Assembly (NCBI GenBank): GCA_003248965.1
Contig: QFQU01000005.1
Span: 1-64,000, forward strand
Direction of reading: 5' to 3'
Length of the DNA stretch: 64,000 bases
DNA from: Brevundimonas sp.
GTDB taxonomy: Bacteria > Pseudomonadota > Alphaproteobacteria > Caulobacterales > Caulobacteraceae
Part shown: positions 55,913 to 63,524 of the stretch, in pieces
Numbering within the stretch: position 1 is the first letter of the stretch
How the letters are laid out: each line of letters opens with the position of its first letter
Notes under the pieces: generated by a model
Database searches by the model: none
What the model was told of the DNA's origin: nothing
Seen by the model: only the letters and a program-made list of their open reading frames with translations
Position numbers and translations under genes: made by a program

Positions 55913-56245
55913 GTGAGCCAGGACGAGGAACTGCTGTTCGAGAGTTTGCGGCTGGAGTTGCGGCGGGGATCGTTGATCCTGGCCGTGCTGGCCAGCCTGA
56001 GGCGCGAGCAATACGGCTATTCGCTGCGGGTCGCCCTGGGCGAGGTCGGGGTCGAGATGGAGGAGAGCACCCTCTATCCGCTGCTGCGCCGGCTGGAGAG
56101 CCAGGGGCTGCTGGACAGCGAATGGCGCGAGGAGGAGCGGCGCAAGAAGCGGTTCTACCGCCTGTCGCCGCGCGGCGAGGCGATGCTGGCGCGGCTGGCG
56201 GCGGAATGGCGCGGCCTGTCGGCCTCGCTGGAGAAAATGCTGTGA
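55913..56245 (+). CDS. PadR family regulator
   Basis: A 110-residue winged-helix regulator. The domain shows RRGSLILAVLASLRREQYGYSL followed by STLYPLLRRLESQGLLDSEW and the wing region. GTG at 55913 is preferred because GGAG lies seven bases upstream; ATG at 55907 is possible but too close to that site. The stop overlaps the optional GTG start of the next gene. PadR-type proteins next to membrane proteins of the HAAS group commonly form a two-gene signal module. Confidence 0.88.
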   Translation: MSQDEELLFESLRLELRRGSLILAVLASLRREQYGYSLRVALGEVGVEMEESTLYPLLRRLESQGLLDSEWREEERRKKRFYRLSPRGEAMLARLAAEWRGLSASLEKML

Positions 56246-56271
56246 AGAACGGGATCGAAGGAGGGACCGGG

Positions 56272-57399
56272 ATGGGCCTGGTGGAACGCTATCTGAACGC
56301 CGTGGCGGCGCAACTGCCCAAGGAGGCGCGCGACGACATCGTCGCCGAACTGCGCGACGAGATCATGGGGCGGATCGAGGCGCTGGAAGCGCGGCTTGGT
56401 CGGCCGGCGACCGAGGCCGAGGTCGAGGCCCTGCTGCGTGAAGTGGGCCATCCCCTGACGGTGGCGGCCCGCTATCGATCCGGCCCGCAGGCCCTGATCG
56501 GACCCGAGCTTTACCCCTGGTGGTGGTTCGCGGTGAAGGTGGCGCTGATGGTGCTGGTCTGCGTGACGGTGCTGGGCGCCGTGGCGCGGGTGGCGGCCGG
56601 CGACATGATGGTGGGACAGGCTCTGGGCCAGGCCATCGGTGGCTTCATCAGCGGGGCGGCGACCCTGATCGGGGTGATCACCGTCGTCGGCTTCGTGTTC
56701 GAACGGCAGGCCAGGAAGCCGAAATTCATCAGCGAATGGCGGGTCAAGGACCTGGGCCTGTTCGAGATCGCCAATCTGGACGCCGAGACCTGGGGCGAAC
56801 GACTGGCCAAGAGCGACTTCGGGCGCGATTTCGGGAGCGACTGCGGCGGCGACGGCCCCAAGGCCCGCGCCGGCCGTCAGGTGCGGGATCGAGCCAAGAT
56901 GTCCCCCGTCGCCGGGGCGGCGGCCAGCGCCATCGGCTGGACGGTGCTGCTGCTGTGGTGGACGGGGCTGACTCCGCTGACGACCGTGCGGCCGGACGAA
57001 CTGGCGGGCGTGATCGACGGCGTCGACTATGGGACGCTGCTGGCCCAGGTGGTGCGCGCCGCCTATTGGCCGGTGATCGTCTTCGCCGCCGCGCGGATCG
57101 TCTTCGACGTGACGCGGGCGGTCCTGGGCGCGCCGGTGCGGTTCACGGCCCTGGGCGATCTGGCCTTCGGCGCGGCCTCGGCCTGGGCGTCCTGGTGGCT
57201 GTTCTTCTGGTCGCCGTTCAGTCCCCTGATCCGGGTGGCGACCCCGGCCGAGTTCTGGCAGCGCGTCGCCGACCTGTTCAGCCACGGCGGCTTCCCCGTC
57301 GCCACCATCCTGATGATCGGCGTGGTCTGGGCCTTCGTCGCAGAGGTCTTCCGCATGATCCGCGCCCTGGCGCGCCTGGCGGTCGGCCGCGAATGCTGA
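56272..57399 (+). CDS. HAAS-domain membrane protein, PadR partner
   Basis: A 375-residue protein. The N-terminal HAAS-like domain (VERYLNAVAAQLPKEARDDI, then ELRDEIMGRIEALE) is followed by at least six hydrophobic helices and a cytoplasmic linker. The start ATG at 56272 has GGAGG eight bases upstream; GTG at 56242 overlapping the PadR stop is the alternative. The pair with PadR suggests an envelope sensing or drug-response unit. Exact function unknown. Confidence 0.82.
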   Translation: MGLVERYLNAVAAQLPKEARDDIVAELRDEIMGRIEALEARLGRPATEAEVEALLREVGHPLTVAARYRSGPQALIGPELYPWWWFAVKVALMVLVCVTVLGAVARVAAGDMMVGQALGQAIGGFISGAATLIGVITVVGFVFERQARKPKFISEWRVKDLGLFEIANLDAETWGERLAKSDFGRDFGSDCGGDGPKARAGRQVRDRAKMSPVAGAAASAIGWTVLLLWWTGLTPLTTVRPDELAGVIDGVDYGTLLAQVVRAAYWPVIVFAAARIVFDVTRAVLGAPVRFTALGDLAFGAASAWASWWLFFWSPFSPLIRVATPAEFWQRVADLFSHGGFPVATILMIGVVWAFVAEVFRMIRALARLAVGREC

Positions 57400-57470
57400 G
57401 GGATTGAACCTGCGGCCCGCGCCGTCGTTAGGAGCGATGGCGGCGCGGGACCGCAGGGGGCCTACAAGAC

Positions 57471-59246
57471 GTGACATTGCAGCAGGGTTTGGCGTTCGGC
57501 CTGGTGGGTCTGACGGTGGCGGCCTTCATCTGGGGCCGTTTTCGCTATGATCTGGTCGCCGCCGTCGCATTGGCGGTTGGACTGGCCATCGGGGTGATCC
57601 CGGCCAAAGACGCCTTTTCCGGCTTCGCCAACGATGTGACGGTGATCATCGCCTGCGCCCTGGTGGTGTCGGCCGCTTTCGCCCGCTCCGGCATCGTCGA
57701 GATGGCGCTGAAGGGAATCCTGCCGCATCTGAAGACCGAGCAGGCCCAGGTTCCCGTCCTGACGACGGCGACGACGCTGCTGTCCATGGTGACGAAGAAC
57801 GTCGGGGCCCTGGCCATCATGATGCCGGTGGCGATGCAGGTCAGCCGCCGGACCGGGACCAAGTCGTCGCGCCTGCTGATGCCCATGGCCTTCGGCGCCA
57901 TGGCCGGCGGCATGGTGACGCTGGTCGGGACGGCGCCGAACATCCTGGTCGCCGAGGTGCGTCAGGACATGACCGGCCAGCCCTTCGCCCTGTTCGACTA
58001 TGCGCCCGTGGGTCTGGTGCTGACGGCGGCGGCCCTGCTGTTCCTGGCCTTCGGCTATCGGCTTTTGCCCAAGGATCGGACCGGAAGCCTGGGCCTGTCG
58101 GCGGCCCTCTCGTCCAACGCCTATCTGACCGAGGCCCAGGCGCCGGAGGACTGGACGCTGGCGCCGATGACGATTTCAGCCCTTGTCGCCCTGGCGCCGG
58201 ACGAGGTGTCGGTGACGGCCCTGATCCGGGGCGGCAAGCGCAAGGCCCGCCCGCGCGGCAACACCCTGATCCAGCCCGGCGACACCCTGTTGATCCGAGG
58301 CGATCATGAGGCGCTGGAAGGGTTCATCGACGCGGCGAAGCTGAAGCTGGTGCGCGGCGATCGGCCGGTGCTGCTGGATCAGGCCAAGGACGAGGTCAAT
58401 CTGGTCGAGGTGGTGATCGGCGCCGCCTCTTCGCTGAACGGTCAGACGGTGCGGTCCCTTGATCTGTACGGCCAATACGGGCTGAACCTTCTGGGCGTGT
58501 CGCGCAGCGGTTACGAATTGACCCAGCATCTAAGGACCGCCAGGCTGCAGGCCGGGGACGTGCTGCTGCTGCAGGGGGCGGAATCGGCCATGCCGACGCT
58601 GCTGGCGCAACTGGGCCTGCTGCCGCTTGCGGAACGCGAGGTGCGGCTGGGCGGGACGCGCCGCAAGTTTCTGCCGGCCTTGGTTCTGGCGGCGGCAATG
58701 ATCCTGGTGGGGCTGGGTCTGGTTCCCGTCGCCATCGCCTTCTTCGGCGCGGCGGTGGCGATCGTGGCCCTGGGGGGCTTGCGGATGCGCGAGGCCTACG
58801 CCGCCCTGGATGGGCCGTTGCTGGTTCTGATCGCGGCCCTGATCCCCGTGTCGGACGCCATCCAGCAGACGGGCGGCGCCGATCTGATCGCCGGGCTGTT
58901 GAAGTCGGTGGTGCAGGGGATTCCGCCCGTGGCGGCCGTGGCGGGCATGATGTTCGCCGCCATGGCGGTGACGCCCTTCCTGAACAACGCCGCGACGGTT
59001 CTGGTGGTGGCGCCGATCGCGGCGACCCTGGCGCAACAGCTGGGCTATAGGCCCGATCCCTTCCTGATGGCGGTGGCGGTCGGGGCGGCGTGCGATTTCC
59101 TGACCCCCATAGGCCACCAGTGCAACACCCTGGTCATGGGGCCGGGCGGATACAAGTTTTCGGACTATCCGCGTCTGGGTCTGCCGCTGAGCCTTCTGGT
59201 CCTCGTCATCGGTCCGCCGACCATCCTGCTGTTCTGGCCGATGTGA
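57471..59246 (+). CDS. SLC13 family transporter with TrkA-C domains
   Basis: A 591-residue transporter of the divalent-anion symporter (SLC13/CitT-like) group. Ten or more hydrophobic helices are visible with two repeat signatures: TKNVGALAIMMPVAMQV and GTAPNILV in the first half, FLNNAATVLVVAPIAATL and GHQCNTLVMGPGGY in the second. The middle soluble part has two RCK_C/TrkA_C-like domains (IQPGDTLLIRGDHEAL and RLQAGDVLLLQGAE), which bind nucleotides or ligands in related proteins. The GTG start at 57471 fits the family. Probably carries sulfate, dicarboxylate or a related anion. Confidence 0.9.
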   Translation: MTLQQGLAFGLVGLTVAAFIWGRFRYDLVAAVALAVGLAIGVIPAKDAFSGFANDVTVIIACALVVSAAFARSGIVEMALKGILPHLKTEQAQVPVLTTATTLLSMVTKNVGALAIMMPVAMQVSRRTGTKSSRLLMPMAFGAMAGGMVTLVGTAPNILVAEVRQDMTGQPFALFDYAPVGLVLTAAALLFLAFGYRLLPKDRTGSLGLSAALSSNAYLTEAQAPEDWTLAPMTISALVALAPDEVSVTALIRGGKRKARPRGNTLIQPGDTLLIRGDHEALEGFIDAAKLKLVRGDRPVLLDQAKDEVNLVEVVIGAASSLNGQTVRSLDLYGQYGLNLLGVSRSGYELTQHLRTARLQAGDVLLLQGAESAMPTLLAQLGLLPLAEREVRLGGTRRKFLPALVLAAAMILVGLGLVPVAIAFFGAAVAIVALGGLRMREAYAALDGPLLVLIAALIPVSDAIQQTGGADLIAGLLKSVVQGIPPVAAVAGMMFAAMAVTPFLNNAATVLVVAPIAATLAQQLGYRPDPFLMAVAVGAACDFLTPIGHQCNTLVMGPGGYKFSDYPRLGLPLSLLVLVIGPPTILLFWPM

Positions 59247-59327
59247 CATCGCCTCTCTGAGCCGCGGACCTCATCCAGGTCCGAAAACCGCGAGACAAGC
59301 CGGGCCGCAGCGCCCATTCTGCGGGCC

Positions 59328-60431
59328 ATGGAACCGGCCCGCGAACAGACTCTGGATCAGGACGCCTGCTGGCGCGCGCTGGCGGCGCGGGACGCCCGGT
59401 TCGACGGGCGGTTCTTCACGGCGGTGGTGTCGACGGGAATCTATTGTCGGCCGGTCTGTCCGGCGCGGACGCCCCGACGCGAGAACGTGATCTTCCACCC
59501 CAGCGCGGCTTCGGCCGAGGCGGCGGGGTTTCGCGCCTGTCTGCGCTGTCGGCCCGAGACGGCGCCCGAGATGGGCGCCTGGCGCGGCACGTCCAACACC
59601 GTCAGCCGCGCCCTGGCTCTGATAGAGGCGGGGGCGCTGGACGGCGGCGACGCCGAGGCCCTGGCCGCGCGGCTGGGGGTGGGGGAACGGCACCTGCGCC
59701 GCCTGTTTCGAAAACATCTGGGCGCCGCCCCCGTCAGCGTAGCCCAGACGCGGCGCGTGCTGCTGGCCAAACAGCTGATCCACTACAGCGACCTGTCGAT
59801 GGCCCAGGTGGCGATGGCCTCGGGCTTCGGCAGCGTGCGACGGTTCAACGAGACCTTTCAGGCGCTGTACGGCCGGCCGCCGTCCGATCTGCGTCGTCGG
59901 CGGGTCGAGGGAGAGGGCGCCGAGGCGGTGCGCCTGAGCCTGACCTACCGGCCGCCCTACAACTGGGCGGCGATGACGACGGCCCTCGCTGCGCGGGCCG
60001 ACGCGGATGAATGGGTCGCGGATGGGGTCTGGACCCGTCGCCTGCGCCGGGCCGTCGACCAGACGGACGGGGCGGTGTCGGTCGCGGCGGGCGCGCCGGG
60101 CAGGGTGCGGGTCGAGGCGCGGATCGACGATCTGAAGGCCCTGCCGGGTGTGCTGGCGCGGGTGCGGCGGGTGTTCGACCTGGCCGCCGATCCCGAGGCC
60201 ATCCTGCACGATCTGGCGCAGGATCCTGTCCTGGCCGAGGCGGTAAAGCGCCGGCCGGGTCTGCGACCGCCCGGCGACTGGCTGGACGCGGCGCTGGACG
60301 ACCCCAGCGACCGTCTGGAAACGCGCGACCCACAGCTTTTGGCGCGCGCCGAACGATGGCGGCCCTGGCGCGCCTACGGCGCCCTGTACTGGACCCTGAT
60401 CGAGGAGGGACGAGATGCCCAAGCCGCCTGA
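59328..60431 (+). CDS. Ada/AlkA-like protein lacking the glycosylase core
   Basis: A 367-residue protein. Residues about 10-75 form the Ada zinc domain with four cysteines (CRPVCPAR and CLRCRPE), which in Ada accepts a methyl group from phosphotriesters. An AraC-type HTH follows (RLGVGERHLRRLFRKHLG, then SDLSMAQVAMASGFGSVRRF). Residues about 195-315 are AlkA N-terminal-like. After RPGLRPPG at about residue 316 only 51 residues remain, whereas full AlkA proteins have another 170 or so containing the helix-hairpin-helix and catalytic Asp. The end (RAERWRPWRAYGALYW) matches the normal AlkA C-terminus, so an internal deletion is likely. Confidence 0.8.
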   Translation: MEPAREQTLDQDACWRALAARDARFDGRFFTAVVSTGIYCRPVCPARTPRRENVIFHPSAASAEAAGFRACLRCRPETAPEMGAWRGTSNTVSRALALIEAGALDGGDAEALAARLGVGERHLRRLFRKHLGAAPVSVAQTRRVLLAKQLIHYSDLSMAQVAMASGFGSVRRFNETFQALYGRPPSDLRRRRVEGEGAEAVRLSLTYRPPYNWAAMTTALAARADADEWVADGVWTRRLRRAVDQTDGAVSVAAGAPGRVRVEARIDDLKALPGVLARVRRVFDLAADPEAILHDLAQDPVLAEAVKRRPGLRPPGDWLDAALDDPSDRLETRDPQLLARAERWRPWRAYGALYWTLIEEGRDAQAA

Positions 60432-60945
60432 AACCCTGAACCTGATCCTGGATCGCCTCGCCTCGCCGGTGGGCGAAGTGCTGCTGGTCGTCGACGCCGG
60501 GGGCGCGGTGCGGGCGCTGGATTTCCACGATTACGAGGACCGGCTGCGACGGCTGCTGCGCCTGCACTATGGCGCCGTCGTTTTGACGGAAGGCCGCGCG
60601 CCAGAGGCCGTGCGCCGGGCGGTGGAGGCCTATTTCGCCGGCGACCTGGCGGCGTTCGACGCCATTCGGGTGGAGACGGGCGGCACGGTCTTTCAGCGGG
60701 CCGTGTGGCGGGCGCTGCGCGACATTCCCGCGGGGGAAACGCGCACCTACGGTCAACTGGCCCAGGCGGTCGGGTCGCCCAAGGCGGTGCGGGCGGTGGG
60801 TCTGGCCAACGGCGCCAATCCGGTGGGGGTCATCGTGCCCTGCCACCGCGTGATCGGCGCGAACGGAACCCTGACCGGATACGCCGGCGGTCTGGAACGG
60901 AAACGCTGGCTGCTGGCGCACGAGGCGGCCGGGCGGCTGCTGTAG
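60415..60945 (+). CDS. ogt: Methylated-DNA--protein-cysteine methyltransferase
   Basis: A 176-residue suicide repair protein that removes methyl groups from O6-methylguanine. The active-site PCHRV is intact in IVPCHRVIGANGTLTGYAGG. The helix-turn-helix segment precedes it (AGETRTYGQLAQAVGSPKAV), and the N-terminal domain is typical. The start overlaps the 3' end of the Ada/AlkA-like gene by 17 bases, so the two form an alkylation-repair operon, probably controlled by the Ada-type HTH domain. Confidence 0.95.
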   Translation: MPKPPETLNLILDRLASPVGEVLLVVDAGGAVRALDFHDYEDRLRRLLRLHYGAVVLTEGRAPEAVRRAVEAYFAGDLAAFDAIRVETGGTVFQRAVWRALRDIPAGETRTYGQLAQAVGSPKAVRAVGLANGANPVGVIVPCHRVIGANGTLTGYAGGLERKRWLLAHEAAGRLL

Positions 60946-61024
60946 AACGCGCCTGCGACCTTGCGGCCAGGCAACGCCCTGGAGCCCGGTTCGTTACCCT
61001 GAGCCACAACAGGAGAACCGAAGC

Positions 61025-61423
61025 ATGAAACTGTCCAAAGGCGCGCTGGTGGCGGTGGTCGATGGCGAAAAGCTGGCCTTGTTCCGCAACGAAGGCGGGG
61101 TCGAGATCAGGCTGAAGGCCATCGAAAATCCCCCCATCGAGGACCGGGTCTCCGGCTCGGCCGGGCGGCGCTCCAGCGAAGCCAATCCGGACAACGACAC
61201 CCAGGCTGAGGACGGCTTCGCCATGGGCGTGGCCCAGGTGCTGAACAAATGGGTCGTCACCAACAGGATCGACGAACTGCTGGTCATCGCCGCGCCCAAG
61301 ACCCTGGGCGAACTGCGCAAGCACTGGCACAAGGATCTGCAGGCCAAACTGGCTGGCGAGATCGCCAAGGACCTGACCGGCCATTCGACCGATCAGATCG
61401 CGGCTGCCGTGGAGAAGGCCTGA
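61025..61423 (+). CDS. Host attachment family protein
   Basis: A 132-residue protein of the family named for attachment to host cells (PF10116-like). Its features are the opening KGALVAVVDGEKLALFRNEG and the C-terminal ELLVIAAPKTLGELRKHW, then KDLTGHSTDQI. The name comes from an Agrobacterium member, while related baeRF proteins have an eRF1-like fold, so a ribosome-related role is equally possible. The strong AGGAGAA ribosome site precedes the ATG. Convergent with ilvA. Confidence 0.9.
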   Translation: MKLSKGALVAVVDGEKLALFRNEGGVEIRLKAIENPPIEDRVSGSAGRRSSEANPDNDTQAEDGFAMGVAQVLNKWVVTNRIDELLVIAAPKTLGELRKHWHKDLQAKLAGEIAKDLTGHSTDQIAAAVEKA

Positions 61424-61429
61424 TCGCGT

Positions 61430-62944
61430 TCAGCCGCCGTCCAGAAAGCGGCGGCAGGCCGGGTTCAGCGTCTCGTCCACATAGGGATAGCCCAGGACCG
61501 CCAGGGCGGCGGTCAATTGATCCTGTTCCTGGGGCGGCACGCTGATCCCGGCCAGCACCCGGCCCACGTCGTCGCCGTGATTGCGATAATGGAACAGGGT
61601 CAGGGCCCAGGCGGGCTGAAGGCTGTTCAGGAACCGCAGGAAGGCGCCCGGCCGCTCGGGGAACTGGAAGCGCAGGATGCGTTCGTGGGGCAGACCGCTG
61701 GCCCGGCCGCCGACCATGTAGCGGACGTGCAGCTTGGCCGTCTCGTTGTCGCTCATGTCCTCTACGACGTATCCGCCGGCGGTCAGGCGGGCGATCAGAT
61801 CCTCGCGTTCCTTCGCGCCGTTCCGCAGGGCCACGCCGACGAAGATCTGGGCCTGGCCGTCGGCGGACCAGCGATAGTTGAACTCCGTCACCGACCGACC
61901 GTCCAGGCTGTCGAGAAAGCGGCGATAGTCGTCGCGGTCGTCCTTCATGCTGACGGCCAGAAGCGCCTCGGCGCCCTCGCCGATCTCGGCCCGTTCGGCG
62001 ACATGGCGCAGCCGGTCGAAGTTGACGTTGGCGCCCGAGTTGATCGCGATCAGCGAGCCCGCGCCAGGATGGGCGGCGGCCCAGGCCTTCAGCCCCGCCA
62101 GGGCCACCGCGCCCGACGGTTCGGCGATGGCGCGGCTGTCGTCGAAGATGTCCTTGATCGCCGCGCAGATGGCGTCGGTGTCGACCAGGACGATCTCGTC
62201 CAGCAGATCGCGGCACAGGTCGAAGGTCTGCTGGCCCGCCCGGCGCACCGCCACCCCGTCGGCGAACAGACCCACCTCGTTCAGGGTCACGACCTCGCCC
62301 GCGTCGAGCGCCGACTTCATCGTGGGGGCGTCGACCGGCTCCACCCCGATCACGCGCGTCTCGGGGCGCAGGAATTTGACGATGGCGGCGACGCCGGCGG
62401 CCAGGCCGCCGCCGCCGATGGGGACGAAGACGGCCTCTATGGGATCGGCGTGCTGACGCGCGATCTCCAGCCCCACCGTCCCCTGGCCGGCGATCACCTC
62501 GGGATCGTCGAAGGGGTGGATGAAGGCCGCGCCGGTCTGGCTCTCCAGATGACGGGCGTGGGCGTAGGCTTCGTCGAAGCTGTCGCCGTGCAGGACCACT
62601 TCGCCGCCGAGGGCCCGCACCGCCGCCACCTTGATGCCCGGCGTGGTGGTCGGCATGACGATGGTGGCGGGGATGTTGCGACGCGCGGCGGCCAGGGCCA
62701 CGCCTTGGGCGTGGTTGCCGGCCGAGGCGCAGATGACCCCGCGCGCCAGATCGGCCTCCGACAGGCTGGCGATCTTGTTGTAGGCCCCGCGAATCTTGAA
62801 CGAGAAGACCGGTTGCAGATCCTCGCGCTTCAGCAGCACGGGGCGGTCCAGTCGCGCCGACAGGCGACGCAGCGGATCGAGCGGGGTCTCCTCCGCCACG
62901 TCATAGACGCGGGCGGTCAGAATGCGGCGGATGGTGTCTTGCAC
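61430..62944 (-). CDS. ilvA: Threonine ammonia-lyase, biosynthetic type
   Basis: A 504-residue PLP enzyme that deaminates threonine to 2-oxobutyrate for isoleucine synthesis. The PLP lysine lies in FSFKIRGAYNK near residue 55, and the phosphate loop is PIGGGGLAAGV. The C-terminal part has two ACT-like regulatory domains (YRRFLDSLDGRSVTEFNYRW region and GRASGLPHERILRFQFPERPG), so isoleucine feedback is expected. The start is the GTG at 62944; the frame extends upstream without support. Confidence 0.94.
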   Translation of the reverse strand: MQDTIRRILTARVYDVAEETPLDPLRRLSARLDRPVLLKREDLQPVFSFKIRGAYNKIASLSEADLARGVICASAGNHAQGVALAAARRNIPATIVMPTTTPGIKVAAVRALGGEVVLHGDSFDEAYAHARHLESQTGAAFIHPFDDPEVIAGQGTVGLEIARQHADPIEAVFVPIGGGGLAAGVAAIVKFLRPETRVIGVEPVDAPTMKSALDAGEVVTLNEVGLFADGVAVRRAGQQTFDLCRDLLDEIVLVDTDAICAAIKDIFDDSRAIAEPSGAVALAGLKAWAAAHPGAGSLIAINSGANVNFDRLRHVAERAEIGEGAEALLAVSMKDDRDDYRRFLDSLDGRSVTEFNYRWSADGQAQIFVGVALRNGAKEREDLIARLTAGGYVVEDMSDNETAKLHVRYMVGGRASGLPHERILRFQFPERPGAFLRFLNSLQPAWALTLFHYRNHGDDVGRVLAGISVPPQEQDQLTAALAVLGYPYVDETLNPACRRFLDGG

Positions 62945-63039
62945 GTTTCTATCGAGTTTCAGGCGCTGGCGAGAGTGAACGTGTCGATAGGAGGCGTGAC
63001 TAGTCAGGTCGAGCAAAAATATGCCATCCAGGGCCCGTT

Positions 63040-63375
63040 TTAGAGCGGGCGCGCCGAGAGCCGGCGGGTCCACAGCGCCGCACGACGTTTCAGTTCGTCC
63101 TTTTGCGCCATGTCCGACAGGTCGGGGGACAAGCGATCCAACTGCTCGAAACGGAAATCCTCGGGCTGGTGCGCCGTCCACGCCCGTTGCAGATCGGCGT
63201 GCGGGCAGGACCCGAGCTTCAACGTGAACCAAAGGCCATTGCGGTGGGTGTCGATATGCCGGCTTTGACCCACCCAGGCTTCGCCGGTCGCGGTGCACTG
63301 CACGGCGAAGACGCCGGCGATGGTCGGCTGTTCCTTGTAGGCGGCGATCAGGGTCTTGCGGTGTTCGGCGTTCAC
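63040..63375 (-). CDS. GIY-YIG nuclease superfamily protein
   Basis: An approximately 111-residue protein with a GIY-YIG-like core: the strand AGVFAVQCTATGEAWVGQS, a following arginine-rich helix and LGSCPHADLQRAW. The motif pair is degenerate (GVF for GIY and VGQS for YIG), so activity is uncertain. GTG at 63375 is preferred because GGAG lies six bases ahead; ATG at 63387 would overlap the upstream palindrome. It is divergent from nadA, with twin operator-like sites between them. Confidence 0.78.
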   Translation of the reverse strand: MNAEHRKTLIAAYKEQPTIAGVFAVQCTATGEAWVGQSRHIDTHRNGLWFTLKLGSCPHADLQRAWTAHQPEDFRFEQLDRLSPDLSDMAQKDELKRRAALWTRRLSARPL

Positions 63376-63385
63376 AACGGTCTCC

Positions 63386-63428
63386 ATTTCATCCGGGTGA
63401 AATAGACGATAATTATATCCGGGTAAAT
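63386..63428. promoter_or_regulatory. Twin palindromic operator sites
   Basis: ATTTCATCCGGGTGAAAT at 63386-63403 is a near-perfect 18-bp palindrome around CCGG. A second, weaker copy (TATATCCGGGTAAAT core) is centred 26 bases away at 63419-63422. Spacing close to 2.5 helical turns favours co-operative binding of a repressor, acting on the GIY-YIG gene directly to the left. Confidence 0.65.
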
Positions 63429-63483
63429 GGGTGGCCTAAACTTCTCCCTTGCGCCGCGCGGTCAAGAGCCTACATTGATCCTT

Positions 63484-63506
63484 CTTATGCTAGATTTGAG
63501 CATAAG
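63484..63506. promoter_or_regulatory. Inverted repeat upstream of nadA
   Basis: Arms CTTATGCT (63484-63491) and AGCATAAG (63499-63506) are perfect complements with a seven-base spacer, ending 18 bases before the nadA start. This is typical of NAD-biosynthesis operators such as NadQ sites in alphaproteobacteria, though the regulator is not visible here. Confidence 0.6.
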
Positions 63507-63524
63507 GGTCGGGAGGAGACGGTC

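Noticed and set aside
59267..59292. Hairpin CGGACCT/AGGTCCG after the SLC13 gene as a terminator
   Set aside because: Only seven base pairs and followed by A bases on the relevant strand.
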